Assembly: GCA_035578905.1 (NCBI GenBank)
Contig: JAQJVL010000567.1
Span: forward strand, 62,001-126,000
DNA length: 64,000 nt
Direction of reading: 5' to 3'
DNA from: Stictocephala bisonia
Taxonomy: Eukaryota > Arthropoda > Insecta > Hemiptera > Membracidae
Made by a program: the position numbers and the translations under genes. The number at the start of each line of letters is the position of its first letter. Position 1 is the stretch's first letter. A model generated the notes under the pieces. That model made no database searches. It saw only the letters and a list, made by a program, of their open reading frames with translations, and was not told where the DNA came from. Shown here piece after piece: positions 45,706 through 55,414 of this stretch.

Positions 45706-47677
45706 TCTACTTAATGAGAATTAGTTATGCAATTATTTTAGGATGAGCTAATTTAAAAACCCGTGAACCACAAAGATGGTATCTTACCAAAGTCTTGAAG
45801 AAATAAAATATACACCATTATATTTCCGTTTTACTCTATTTAATTTATTTGTAAATTTTTGTCTTCTTAAGAAAAAAAAAAAAAAAAACTAATGATGGCT
45901 AAAACAAAATCTCAGCCAATCAAACATTTTGTTTACTACTAAAAATTTATTTAAAATGTCCCAACGTTTTGGGTTGTAAAAATTCAAAATCATATTTTTT
46001 TATAGAGTAGAACGGAAAAATGAATGACCCTCAGAATGCAAGAAAATGACCAGAAGACCTGCAATAACCTTGTGGCTGTCCCGGCTCTTATATATCTCCA
46101 TTGATGAGAATTTATCCAGCGGCCGGCCGTTAAATAAGCCGCAACATCAGTGAACTTTCCGATCTGGCATTACGTTAACGATGTTTTCCACTTAACGCCC
46201 AGATTAGAGAAGACGTGAACGTAAAGCTGCCGGACTGTCGTGCCGTTAGCGGACACCCTAGCGCGCCTCCGTCGGCCCTCCACACGCTGTCTGGTGGTCT
46301 CAACTGTAGTAAGAGGGGAGAGTGCTGACGATAGTGATAAATTTATTTGTGGTATTTAGATAGTAAATTTTATAATTGTAATATTAAAAATGAGCAAAAC
46401 GTCTACATGAAGATATTTTCAAGTCCCTACACATTTTACTCTATATAAGATAGTATCTACTGTACTTGGATCCTGGGGTTCTTTTATACAAGTAATAAAT
46501 GAAATAATATATCATGTATGTTTGTAAATAAATTGTCTCATCTGTTGAAGCTGCATATAGCAAATCACTTTCTGAACCTACGTCGATAATAAACAAGTAC
46601 GAAACTAAACCTAACAAATATGATTGAGATATAATTTTAATTGACAGTTATTAGGTAGCTAATGATTGAAAACGTATGGTGTAAAGAAATGTTTACAATG
46701 CCATACAATTTATTTTAAAGCTCTTTGTTTCTAATATATTATACAACAAAAGTAACCCCCACCATCATCCATATGAAATCCCCTCTATTGTATAATATAA
46801 CTCTTTATAATATAATTTCCTGTTCTAGAATATACCATGCCTGAAATTTGTTTTATTTTATGGCATTTCAAATGAACTTGAAGAAGCGTAAATCCAGAGA
46901 AATTCTACCTATAGGACAGCTACACATTTCCATGTTCTTACTTATTCACCTTAATATTTCTTATCTTGAACGGCTCCTGGTTAGCCACGCGACCACACAC
47001 TAGCACACTCACACAGTTGTACGATATACTATTCGCATGAGCCCCCCTCGCTGACTAGTGATCGTTAGGTCCTAAAAAGTGTAGGAGCTTCTCGAACTTT
47101 CTTCGAGTTAACACTCGACAAACATTTGCTTCCTTTAAGTGGCTCCAAAAACCACTCAATGAGTGAAACTGACCGAATCCTTTCGAAACATTCCTGTTCG
47201 TTTTTTGCGAAGCCCTCACACTTCCCGGAAAATTCATAAAATTGTGTGAGACATATGACGTGGATGAGTCAGTCAAAATGAATCGCACAACTGAGATGGA
47301 CGTGTTACGCCGCAGAGTCGTAATCATAAATTAATTAAAATGACTGGCTTCTTAAAATGATTGTATAAAAATTTAATTTTTACGAACCTAAGGTTGATGG
47401 TAGATCCACAAGGCGTTACCCTTCAGCAGGAATCAAGTAAATATTATGTTTGGTCTGTGCCTTCACTGTAGTTACTGTATAAGGTGGGTGGGTCAGTTTC
47501 ACATCTAGTGATTAACTTTGACAGTTCCTTTCAAAGAATGCTCAAAAAATGTATTAAAATAGTCCATACAAGAAACGTCTGAACACAAATATTATATTCA
47601 GTAGAAGGAGTAATATATACAATGTGTTAGGAATAAAAACGAGTGTAAACAATGTTGGCAGACCTGGCAGTATCAAT
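45706..47677. other. Non-coding stretch with a GC-rich patch
   Basis: About 46085-46320 is GC-rich with CpGs (GCGGCCGGCCG, CCTAGCGCGCCTCCGTCGGC) and a TATATAT motif upstream. It could be a promoter or conserved element, but no exon follows. The minus frame at 47055-47327 (90 codons) is unrecognised. A short G-rich minisatellite unit lies at about 47483-47500. Confidence 0.4.
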
Positions 47678-47822
47678 TCACCAGCTGTCCAGCTGGGTGA
47701 CAAACAGCTGACACATACAGACAGTCGGTGTCGCGGTGACAAAATCATGACACTTCACGCCACATGTATCTGTGTCACTGCTGCACTCATTTGTTTCACA
47801 TGTTAACATGTCAGCTCACCTG
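47678..47822. promoter_or_regulatory. E-box cluster
   Basis: Three CAGCTG boxes (47682-47687, 47690-47695, 47705-47710), CACATG at 47761-47766 and 47797-47802, and CACCTG at 47817-47822 give six bHLH-type sites in about 140 bp. A perfect 14-bp palindrome, ACATGTTAACATGT, lies at 47798-47811. This is well above the chance density of CANNTG. An enhancer bound by bHLH factors is an inference. Confidence 0.4.
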
Positions 47823-48197
47823 TTGCTTGATAAAAATTAACACCTCGTGTGGTGAACTCTATTAGCGGTATTAAACAGGGAAAGTTTGCTTTTAGGTGGT
47901 CGTAAAAGAAAAGAATTCTTAAGTGAACCAAGATGACCTTCCTTCATCTATGCAGTCGTATCCCATTACATGAGGTATATACTTAGTGTTTACATTGAAC
48001 CAGACTAGTAGTTATAGGCTGGATCATTGTGATTCTACTATATTAATTTGAGCAAAGCCAAATGTTTTCGTTGATGGTAAATACTTTTAACAATGTAGTG
48101 TCTTAGATCACGACAATTATTAAGAACGCCGTCCCAATGTCTGTGCAGCGGTGTGCGCAAATCGCTTTCGGTTTCTCGGCCAACTTAGAAGCTCCTA
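47823..48197. other. Non-coding stretch, nothing recognised
   Basis: It may include the 5' part of the LTR-like repeat that follows (about 48120 onward), but the homology with the other copy fades there. Confidence 0.4.
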
Positions 48198-48608
48198 GAT
48201 AGTGCAATAATTTCTGGGCATTATTAGAACTTCCCAGAATGGCGGTCGGGACTAGTATTCTATAAAACAACTTCAGGAATTAAGCAGCGCCTTATAAAAA
48301 GACACGCTTCAAACCATTCAGAGTGTCAGTGACATTGTAAGTCTTCAGTCTACAATCTGAACAGTAAAGTGATGTGCTAAACAGTGACAAGTCATGAACA
48401 ATGACATATGTTGATTGAACATAAACTCGTGAGTGTCAGATGACATTAATATATAAATTAGAATGGTTTAATGTAAAATGTTAACAAAATGTCAAGTAAT
48501 TTATATTTGTAAATATCTCGTAGGGTGTAATTTAGTTAATTAGTCAGTGAAAATAAAAGAAACAGTTGGTAGTTATAGAGTGAAATTGCCTAATTATTAT
48601 TTAGAATT
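48198..48608 (+). repeat. LTR-like dispersed repeat, copy 2
   Basis: A better preserved partner of 6280-6665. It has CTTATAAAAAGACACGC (TATA-like) at 48291-48307, a TCAGTGACATTG initiator-like site about 25 bp on, and AATAAAA about 210 bp further. These match an LTR with U3, R and U5 regions. No gag-pol sequence lies on either side, so it is most simply a solo LTR. The ends are not defined. Confidence 0.55.
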
Positions 48609-48752
48609 CATTCGATTTAATTATATGAGCAACATTCATTTCTGTATATCAGCTACAAATACGTAATTTTATCGTCATAAATTATATGTCAACCAAAAAT
48701 TGAGCGTTAGGCTTTAAGGTACAGCCTAATGATAAATTCATCCACGCCTTAG

Positions 48753-49156
48753 GAGTCTGCAGAGGTTGTCGGCCATGTTGGTTTTAATCCCATAAGAACA
48801 ATGTTATTTGCGAATCCATATTTGTTCGTTATTTATTGAGCAAACGTTGTGTGTGAAGTGTCATTTTAAATTTATCATATTACGCATTGAGTTTGATTTT
48901 GATATTTTGAATACATTCATCTAGTTTAAAAAACTAGTTAAAATAAAAACTTCAAACTAAGTTTTTTTCAATAAGAAAATTAGGAATTCGCAAAGCAATG
49001 CCAAAGCCAATTTCATTCTTTATCAATGCGATTTGTTTGGATAAAATCCGTTCAAAAATACTGTTTAATTTGGATACGCGTGGTCGTATGTCCGGTTCGA
49101 AATAATATTGTTCTTATGGGGTTAAAACCAATATGGCCGATAGCCTCTGCAAACTC
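48753..49156. mobile_element. TTAA-flanked TIR element family B, copy 2
   Basis: 404 bp, with TTAG (one change from TTAA) at 48749-48752 and TTAA at 49157-49160. Its interior runs in the opposite orientation to copies 1 and 3: the CGAACCGGACATACG block lies at the right end. The TIR is GAGTCTGCAGAGGTTGTCGG. Non-coding. Confidence 0.85.
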
Positions 49157-49235
49157 TTAAGGGCAAATATGGAAAAATATTGAATTATGTAAAGTTGAAT
49201 TCATTTACTTTTTATCAAAATACGTTGCTCCTGTT

Positions 49236-49518
49236 TTCTTTATTTATTTATTTTTATTTATTTCTTTATTTATTCAAAAGACGCCGATCGTCAAGATATG
49301 GGCGAATATGGATTTCGAATGAGTGTAGATGAGCGAATGTAGTCATTGTTACAAACTAAGGCCGACTAATCCTTAGTCATTAATTAATAGCCCAATGACA
49401 ACTGAACAGCCGTTGGTTATCAGCTGATCCTTCTCAAAATGTATTATGACTCTGATTGGGATCGAACTGAGAACCTTTAGCACATGAAGCTGGGATTGAA
49501 CCAACTACGCTACCGACC
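49236..49518 (-). mobile_element. SINE family S1, full-length copy
   Basis: Read on the minus strand, the head begins GGTCGGTAGCGTAGTTGGTT with A box TAGCGTAGTTGG and B box AGTTCGATCCCA. The body has ATCAGCTGATAACCAACGGC and GGCCTTAGTTTGTAACAATG, and the end is ATATCTTGACGATCGGCGTC. An AATA-rich tail of about 40 bp follows. This is the best preserved copy and defines the family at about 240 bp plus tail. Confidence 0.85.
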
Positions 49519-49572
49519 AATTTATTCTTATTTATTCTTTTCTTCTTTGTTTTGTGGCACTATTTGTTTTTG

Positions 49573-49770
49573 GCCGATCGTGAAGATAAGGTCAAATATG
49601 GATTTCAAATTAGGGTAAGGAGTGTACATGAGCTAATGTAGTGAGGCCGACCATTGCTTAGAAATTGTTATTAATTAATAGTCATATTACAAGAACAGCT
49701 AGTGGTTAACAGCCGGCCCCTTTCAAAATTTAGCAAAATCTGGCGTGAATTTGGTGACTCTACCCAACTT
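49573..49770 (-). mobile_element. SINE family S1, diverged copy
   Basis: It shares GGCCGATCGTGAAGATA, TATGGATTTC, GAGCTAATGTAGT, GGCCGACC and the later body, with many substitutions and deletions. The head is poorly preserved. Confidence 0.7.
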
Positions 49771-49848
49771 ATGATCTAAACGAAGTACTGAGATCCCAAT
49801 GCCTTTTAGCAAAATTTTGTCAAAAATTCATTCATTCATTAATTTCTA

Positions 49849-50070
49849 AATCACCGATCGTCAAGATATGGGCGAATATGAGAAGCATAATGAGTGTGAT
49901 GAATGTAGATGAACGAGTGTAGACATTGTTACTATCTGAGTTCGACTTAGCTCAGAAAGGATTATTTATTAATACCCCATTAGCCAGTGCAACTATGGGA
50001 CCTACAGCTTTACGTAGAATCCGAACCACGTAGTTACTGACAAGTCTGACACTCAGTTCTCCTCCCTACA
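49849..50070 (-). mobile_element. SINE family S1, diverged copy
   Basis: It starts with the conserved 3' end ACCGATCGTCAAGATATGGG. The body (GTAGATGAACGAGTGTAGAC, TTGTTACTATCTGAGTTCGA) aligns with the family but the head differs. This is the third family member within 850 bp, all in the same orientation. Confidence 0.7.
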
Positions 50071-51161
50071 CAGCACCCGAACCTTGACTACCATTCAATA
50101 TGGACACCCCAGAGATATTAGTAAATTATTTATCTCTTCGGCGATGGAATTAAGCGTTGTAATTTTCTCTTCTTTGTGCAACCTTAATGGTCTTACTTAC
50201 CTTCAAAATAAGACAACTTGTGGAAGTGTGTTATTTCATCTAAATTATGCCGAAATAATTATTAATTATGCCTATAATTATAAATTTATATACGCTTTAC
50301 AGAGTAAAATCTATTGCCTTTGACTAATTAAAATTGGGCAGAAAAACTATTTACGTTTATACATAGTTTCAATTGTTTATTCGGAACATTATCTCGTCAT
50401 GATTTTCAAGTTAATCTGTTCGACACCACTCTACTGTGATAAATAAACTCATTTATTCATTCATTTATTCATAACATATTGTAGTAGAACGTATTATGTT
50501 TAAACATTTCTGTTGCACATAAATTAAAAATATTTGCATTCTAACTCAAATAGGTCGAGCCTTAAAGATGATCCGGTATATTTTTCCACCACGCTCCTTT
50601 TAAAAAACACGCTCTACTGTAGTTAGTTATGTTTTCTTCATTCTTTGTCAAAAGTTTTGAATTATCTATAACAATCAAAATCACAAGAATATTGGAAATA
50701 AAACAATTTTTGGATTTAAAGTTGAGGTTAATGAGAATTTAGTTTTCGATCGCCTCAGCTCAAGTCTCTTGAGAGATCAAGAGAACAATACAACTGAGAA
50801 GTATTGTATTTCTTATTACATAAAATTAGTTTAGAAATAAATTAATATGTTATATATTTCTTACCAGCCTAACAAATTAAATACGCTGATTGTAAAAGTG
50901 AGAAATTTAAATAATTTTAGTTTATGTTTGTATTTCGTATTTAGTTTGTTAACCTATTTATTTTTTTCGCTATTTGTAAATCTTCTCATAAATGTTGAGG
51001 CAGAACGTCGATTACACATCAGTAGGTGGAAAGGCGAGACACTGTTAACGAACAATATAGACGGTGGACCTACGCGTACAGTGTACTTACACTAATGTTC
51101 ATTGGAGAATGAGCGGAAGCCATTTGACATGACAATACTGAGCAGAGACGACCCTGAACGT
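50071..51161. other. AT-rich stretch, nothing recognised
   Basis: Short frames only. The interval about 51000-51160 is slightly GC-richer, without a recognised product. Confidence 0.45.
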
Positions 51162-51169
51162 CTTGTCCC
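51162..51169 (+). repeat. 8-bp target-site duplication, left
   Basis: CTTGTCCC, repeated exactly at 51934-51941 on the far side of the hAT-type element. Confidence 0.9.
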
Positions 51170-51933
51170 CAGGGATATGGCAACGATATATCGATAAATC
51201 AGAAATATCGATAAATATGTTTCGATATAATAGTATCGCTATTTTCTTTCGATAATATCAGACATATCGATATTTTGGTCCGATATTTCATATCACTGTA
51301 TAACTACGTTATTCTCTCTCTCTTCAAAATCATCGATTCGAAAAAAAGAACAGATTTAAATTGCTCTTAAGCGTACTAAACATGCATTGAAATAATAAAG
51401 TAACTTTATGTAGGTTTTTTTACATGATGATAACGCACTAAAATGTACTTTATTGTAGACCAGTGGGTGGAATAGATAAATGAATTTCTGTGTGAGTTGA
51501 CAACGCTAACTTTAAGATGCCTAATTTGAATGCCTTAGTGCATTAATTTGTTTAATTTTAGTGTTTATGAGAAGCTAACGGCATTTTTAAATTTGAAATA
51601 CAAAAATAACAATGATATTACAACATTATTTTTTTAATTAACACAACATTAAAGGCATAGTTATTGTTATTTTGAATTGTTCTCATTGAATGTTACAGAC
51701 CACAACTTGTTTCGTATAGGTACATGTATTTAATTTTTACATTCAGTACGCTATTCTAAATAGTGACAGCAAAACATGAGTGTATTTTTGGTCATGACAT
51801 AAGAGTTAGTGCTTAGTTTTAAACATATAAATCATTTACAATTCGATATATTGATATTTTTCTTTTGATATTACCGTTAGATCGATATTTGGTTTACTAT
51901 ATATCGATGTGTTGAAAATATTTGCCATCCCTT
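51170..51933. mobile_element. Complete non-autonomous hAT-type element
   Basis: 764 bp, flanked by a perfect 8-bp duplication (CTTGTCCC), the hallmark of hAT transposition. Termini are CAGGGATATGGCAA (left) and AAGGGATGGCAAA (right, read inward), close to the CAGGGATGGCAAA-type ends of this superfamily. The subterminal left 110 bp holds three perfect TATCGATA boxes (51189, 51206, 51265). The right has two one-mismatch forms (GATCGATA at about 51880, CATCGATA read inward at about 51902). Such repeats are likely transposase binding sites. No open frame resembles a transposase, so mobility would require an autonomous relative. The intact duplication suggests a fairly recent insertion. Confidence 0.9.
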
Positions 51934-51941
51934 CTTGTCCC
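51934..51941 (+). repeat. 8-bp target-site duplication, right
   Basis: CTTGTCCC, identical to 51162-51169. Confidence 0.9.
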
Positions 51942-52475
51942 TAAGTTTATGCGGTCTTACCTCACACTTTATTCACCTTTATTTTTTAATGTACCTTTAT
52001 TTATTTATTTTTTTTTTTTTTGTAAGGTGAGTTAAGTTGTTTTAACTCTTTAAATATTTTCGTACCGAATTATCTTTGGTGTATTGTATTTAGTATTTTG
52101 AGTGCTATGGAATTCTCTTGTACACGAGTTGACGTTTTATGTAATTTGTTTGTTATTTATGACACAAGAACGTATATAGGATTAGGTCCACATCCCTATT
52201 CAATGAGAAGCTTAAGCTAACTGTATAATATTTTTAAATACTTAATCTTATTTAACAAGAGCCACATTAAAATATAACAAGCCTACATTTCCTCTGCCTG
52301 TCATAACTAAAGAAAAAAAACTTATTTACTTTTGCAAGTCTTTTCCTTCTCTAAATAACAAAATTTGTCATCTACGTGTAGTTTAGCCTATTTTATTATG
52401 AAATGAACCATGAGTGCAAGAAAATGTCTTTTTTTAACCCGAAAATTCCGAACCAAATTTTTTTTGCAAACTCAT
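51942..52475. other. AT-rich stretch, nothing recognised
   Basis: Poly-T and poly-A runs only. Confidence 0.5.
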
Positions 52476-52479
52476 TTAA

Positions 52480-52896
52480 GAGGCTGTTGGAAGTTGTCGG
52501 CCATGTAGGTCATAATTCCATAAGAACAGTGTTATTTTCGAACCGGACATACGATCTCGTGTATCCAAATTAAACAGTCATTTTCAAAACGATTTTTTCG
52601 AAACAAATTGCATTTGATCAAGAATGAAACTGCACGTTGGAATTGCTTTAGGAATTCTTAATTAGTTTTAAAGAAAAGAAAAAAAATTTGTTTGAAGTTT
52701 TTATTTTCACCTATTTTAAAAAACTAAGCATACTTATTCAAAATATCAAAAGCAAACCCAATGCGCAGTATGATAACGTTTAAAATGACACCTCATACAC
52801 AACTGTTGGTCAATAAATAACGAAAAAATATGGATTCCCAAATAATATTGTTCTTATGGGGTTAAAACCAACATGGCCGACAGCCTCTGCAGACTC
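52480..52896. mobile_element. TTAA-flanked TIR element family B, copy 3
   Basis: 417 bp, with TTAA on both sides (52476-52479 and 52897-52900). Same orientation as copy 1. The right TIR is well preserved (inward GAGTCTGCAGAGGCTGTCGG), the left more diverged (GAGGCTGTTGGAAGTTGTCG). Non-coding. Confidence 0.88.
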
Positions 52897-52900
52897 TTAA

Positions 52901-53960
52901 CATAGGCTATAATGCTTAAAATCCGATTCGTTTGAAATAGAAAGAAATCCTGTTTTCTTTGAATAAACGTTTATGAACATTTAAAAATATTTTCACTACA
53001 CTACTATGAGTTCAGCTGTTTTCATTAAGTGTTTACAACCTGCGAAACATCATATTTTCAACAGCTGTCTATTGTTTACTACCGAAAGTAACATTGTTTA
53101 CATCCGAAAATTTTCCACAGTCAACAACACCTGTTTTTATTCCGTAGTGTAGTGAAAAGTATCGTTCAAAACTCGAGTGAAAGTGTTTTGTATGTTCTCG
53201 ACCATTTGAAGTGCTCGACAAGTCTCGCACTTCAAACATACAGTCTTGAACATGCAAAACCCCACTTTCCACTCTTGTTATGAAATATACTATTTTATTC
53301 ATTGAAATGAGTTGTTTTTTATTTTGAACAAACTTTACAAATCTTTACAAAGTGTAACTTAGACATTTTCCCACCATCATTAAAAAACTAAGTTTAGTTG
53401 GTTACTAAGTGAGCTTCGCAAAAAGGAAGACAACTTTGATGCAGTTATGCAATTGTTTAATAATGGTCTCAAGACTTTGTGTTCGCTGACCATGAATCAA
53501 GTCTACCGGGTCATCGTTTACCATGATTAACAACACAGCCTGCCGGATACTCCCCGCCGCCTAAACATCAGCTGTTATTTACAAATGAAGGCCCATCAGT
53601 AGTGCCAACTGACGATTGAGAGTTTATTTTCGTATATATTGCCTATATATTTTATAGTTATTGTTCACACTAATTAAATAAGTGACGCTCAAAGATATAT
53701 GATTATTTGCGGTATCTTATTGTCGAAGTGTTTCTTATTGCGTAAGAATAAGTTTGAAATTAAAAAAAGGGATACTTTATCCTAACTGTCTCAATATATC
53801 ATTAAGCGAGTGAAGATACAGAATGTCCACAGCAAACTAACGTTTTCGTCACCAATGTTATTAACAAATTTAAATTCAACTAATAGACTAAATCAGGACG
53901 TTCTTTGAAATTTCTCTTTGTAAAATATAAACTAATTATGCATGTCTTATTCTCTTATAC
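52901..53960. other. Non-coding stretch, nothing recognised
   Basis: The 77-codon minus frame at 53069-53302 and the sequence around 53400-53560 have no recognisable domain. Confidence 0.4.
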
Positions 53961-53963
53961 TAA

Positions 53964-54646
53964 AGCCCTCCATACACGGGCGATGATGTTCACGAGTTTG
54001 TTGGCGAACCTGCTCGCGAACATGCTCGGCGTTGCCCACAGACGACCGAACTTACTCGCGAACGTGCTCGCCGCCGCCGCCGCACAGTACTCTTGCCTCT
54101 CTGGCGCTGTTCTCATCAGCTTTTGGAAAAATGTCCTTACATTTTTCTACCAAGCAGTTCAAACCTTCCTTTCTTAAATGTTTATTAGAAAAGTTTCGAC
54201 TTTTCACGTTGAAACAAACGCCGCTGTTCCCGACAAAGTTCTATAAATTCCATCCAGAACTGTTTGTTATCGCTGAACGACATTTTACTACAAAACACCG
54301 AGAACTTTCACTGTAACTGCTCAACCGACACGTCGGCACTGCTTTTTCAACAAGAACAATAACAAATTGAGCCTCTCCATCCGGAAGTGTTGCAAATCCA
54401 AATAAAGAAAATTCCCACGGACCAAAGGTTACCGGTGAACATGCTTGCGAACATGGTCGTCCCCACAAACGGCCGAGCATGTTCGTGTTGGGACTCGGGC
54501 TCGCCGGGTCCGACGAGCCGAGCGCCGAGCCGAACATGCTCGCCGGTTGGAATGCTCGTTGACCCCACACACGGGCGAGCATGTTCGCCCCCAACTCTGT
54601 TACGAGCATGCTGCTCACTAACATGTTCGCCAGTGTGTGGGGAGCT
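53964..54646. mobile_element. PIF/Harbinger-type element
   Basis: 683 bp, flanked by TAA at 53961-53963 and 54647-54649, the 3-bp duplication expected for PIF/Harbinger. TIRs are AGCCCTCCATACACGGGCGA (left) and AGCTCCCCACACACTGGCGA (right, read inward). Both subterminal regions are packed with imperfect palindromic blocks such as GCGAACATGCTCG and GCGAACCTGCTCGCGAACAT, which read as multiple protein-binding sites. It is GC-rich compared with its surroundings. The interior carries a decayed MADF-like exon on the minus strand but no DDE transposase, so this is a deletion derivative. Confidence 0.8.
54090..54283 (-). pseudogene. MADF-like accessory protein, first exon remnant
   Basis: The minus-strand start codon is at 54281-54283 and reads MSFSDNKQFWMEFIELCREQ, then a charged stretch to KLF and a stop. 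A one-base shift at about 54187 restores the frame, continuing NKHLRKEGLNCLVEKCKDIF and PKADENSAREARVLC. The pattern (hydrophobic helix FIELC, basic loop, then LVEKCKDIFP) resembles the DNA-binding MADF/Myb-SANT-like domain of accessory proteins that accompany PIF/Harbinger transposases. The usual aromatic W in the first helix-loop is replaced by F. It lies wholly inside the element. Inactive through frameshift and loss of downstream exons. The domain call is by eye. Confidence 0.5.
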
Positions 54647-54835
54647 TAACAATAAATCATAGTAGGATGTCAAATTCGTGACTACTGAGAAGTAAGTTAA
54701 ATACACAATTATACATATTTTAGAGTTGAAGTTTATTATTTGTATGCGAAATGCATATAGTGCCCTTTAGGTTTTTGCTATTTTGCAATGAACTATTTCT
54801 AGTATTTCATAAATCATATAAATGGATTGCCGGCG

Positions 54836-55003
54836 TGGTGGCTCAGTGGGTAAGGCTTCGGAATGTGGAGGGCATTGTCTAAGCTTCGAATCCCCACTGA
54901 GCCAACGGTTTGTAATTCACTCGTTGAATAAATTTCACGCACAGGCCTGCAGGCCCATGTGAACTAGCAAGTGAAGTAACAAAAATAAACAAACAACTTT
55001 GTT
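54836..55003 (+). mobile_element. tRNA-derived SINE (family S3), plus copy
   Basis: The head ATTGCCGGCGTGGTGGCTCA contains A box TGGCTCAGTGGG. The B box region is GCTTCGAATCCC, followed by CACTGAGCCAACGG. The body has TCACGCACAGGCCTGCAGGC, and the tail is ACAAAAATAAACAAACAAC. The overall layout is that of a short SINE of about 150 bp plus tail. Confidence 0.8.
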
Positions 55004-55199
55004 CATCACTTGAAAATAAAAATATCCCCATTAAAATGGTAACAAAAATAAAATGTTTTGTTCAATACACAGATTAACAGCTAAAATGATTGTTCGATTA
55101 AAATAATTCTTAATTAAAGTACTATCTTAATATTATAATTTTCATTTGGCTGCTTTGAGAACTGTTTTAAACAGGGAAGCATGGAAATACAACATGTAT

Positions 55200-55348
55200 T
55201 TATTTCTTTATTTTTTTAACTTCACTCACCAGTTGACATGGGCCTATATGCCTGTGCGTCAACTTTATTCAATGACTGAAGTACCTACCGTTGGCTCAGT
55301 GGGGATTCGAACCTTGGAACTTGCCCACTGAGCCACCACGCCGGCAAT
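55200..55348 (-). mobile_element. tRNA-derived SINE (family S3), minus copy
   Basis: An inverted copy of the element at 54836. On the minus strand it reads ATTGCCGGCGTGGTGGCTCA, then GTTCGAATCCCCACTGAGCC, then CGCACAGGCATATAGGCCC. It lacks about 20 bp between the boxes relative to the plus copy and has the intact B box GGTTCGAATCCC. Its T-rich plus-strand side (TTTATTTCTTTATTTTTTT) is the reversed tail. Confidence 0.82.
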
Positions 55349-55366
55349 ATTTAATGAAGAAAACTC

Positions 55367-55369
<3 letters not shown>

Positions 55370-55411
<42 letters not shown>
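55370..55411. repeat. (TA)n microsatellite
   Basis: About 21 TA units beginning 22 bp beyond the head of the inverted SINE copy. Confidence 0.9.

Positions 55412-55414
<3 letters not shown>

Noticed and set aside
47055..47327. 90-codon minus frame ending KFEKLLHFLGPNDH, vaguely transposase-like
   Set aside because: Only a few residues are suggestive, with no catalytic motif, no flanking TIRs and no second copy. Not enough to call.
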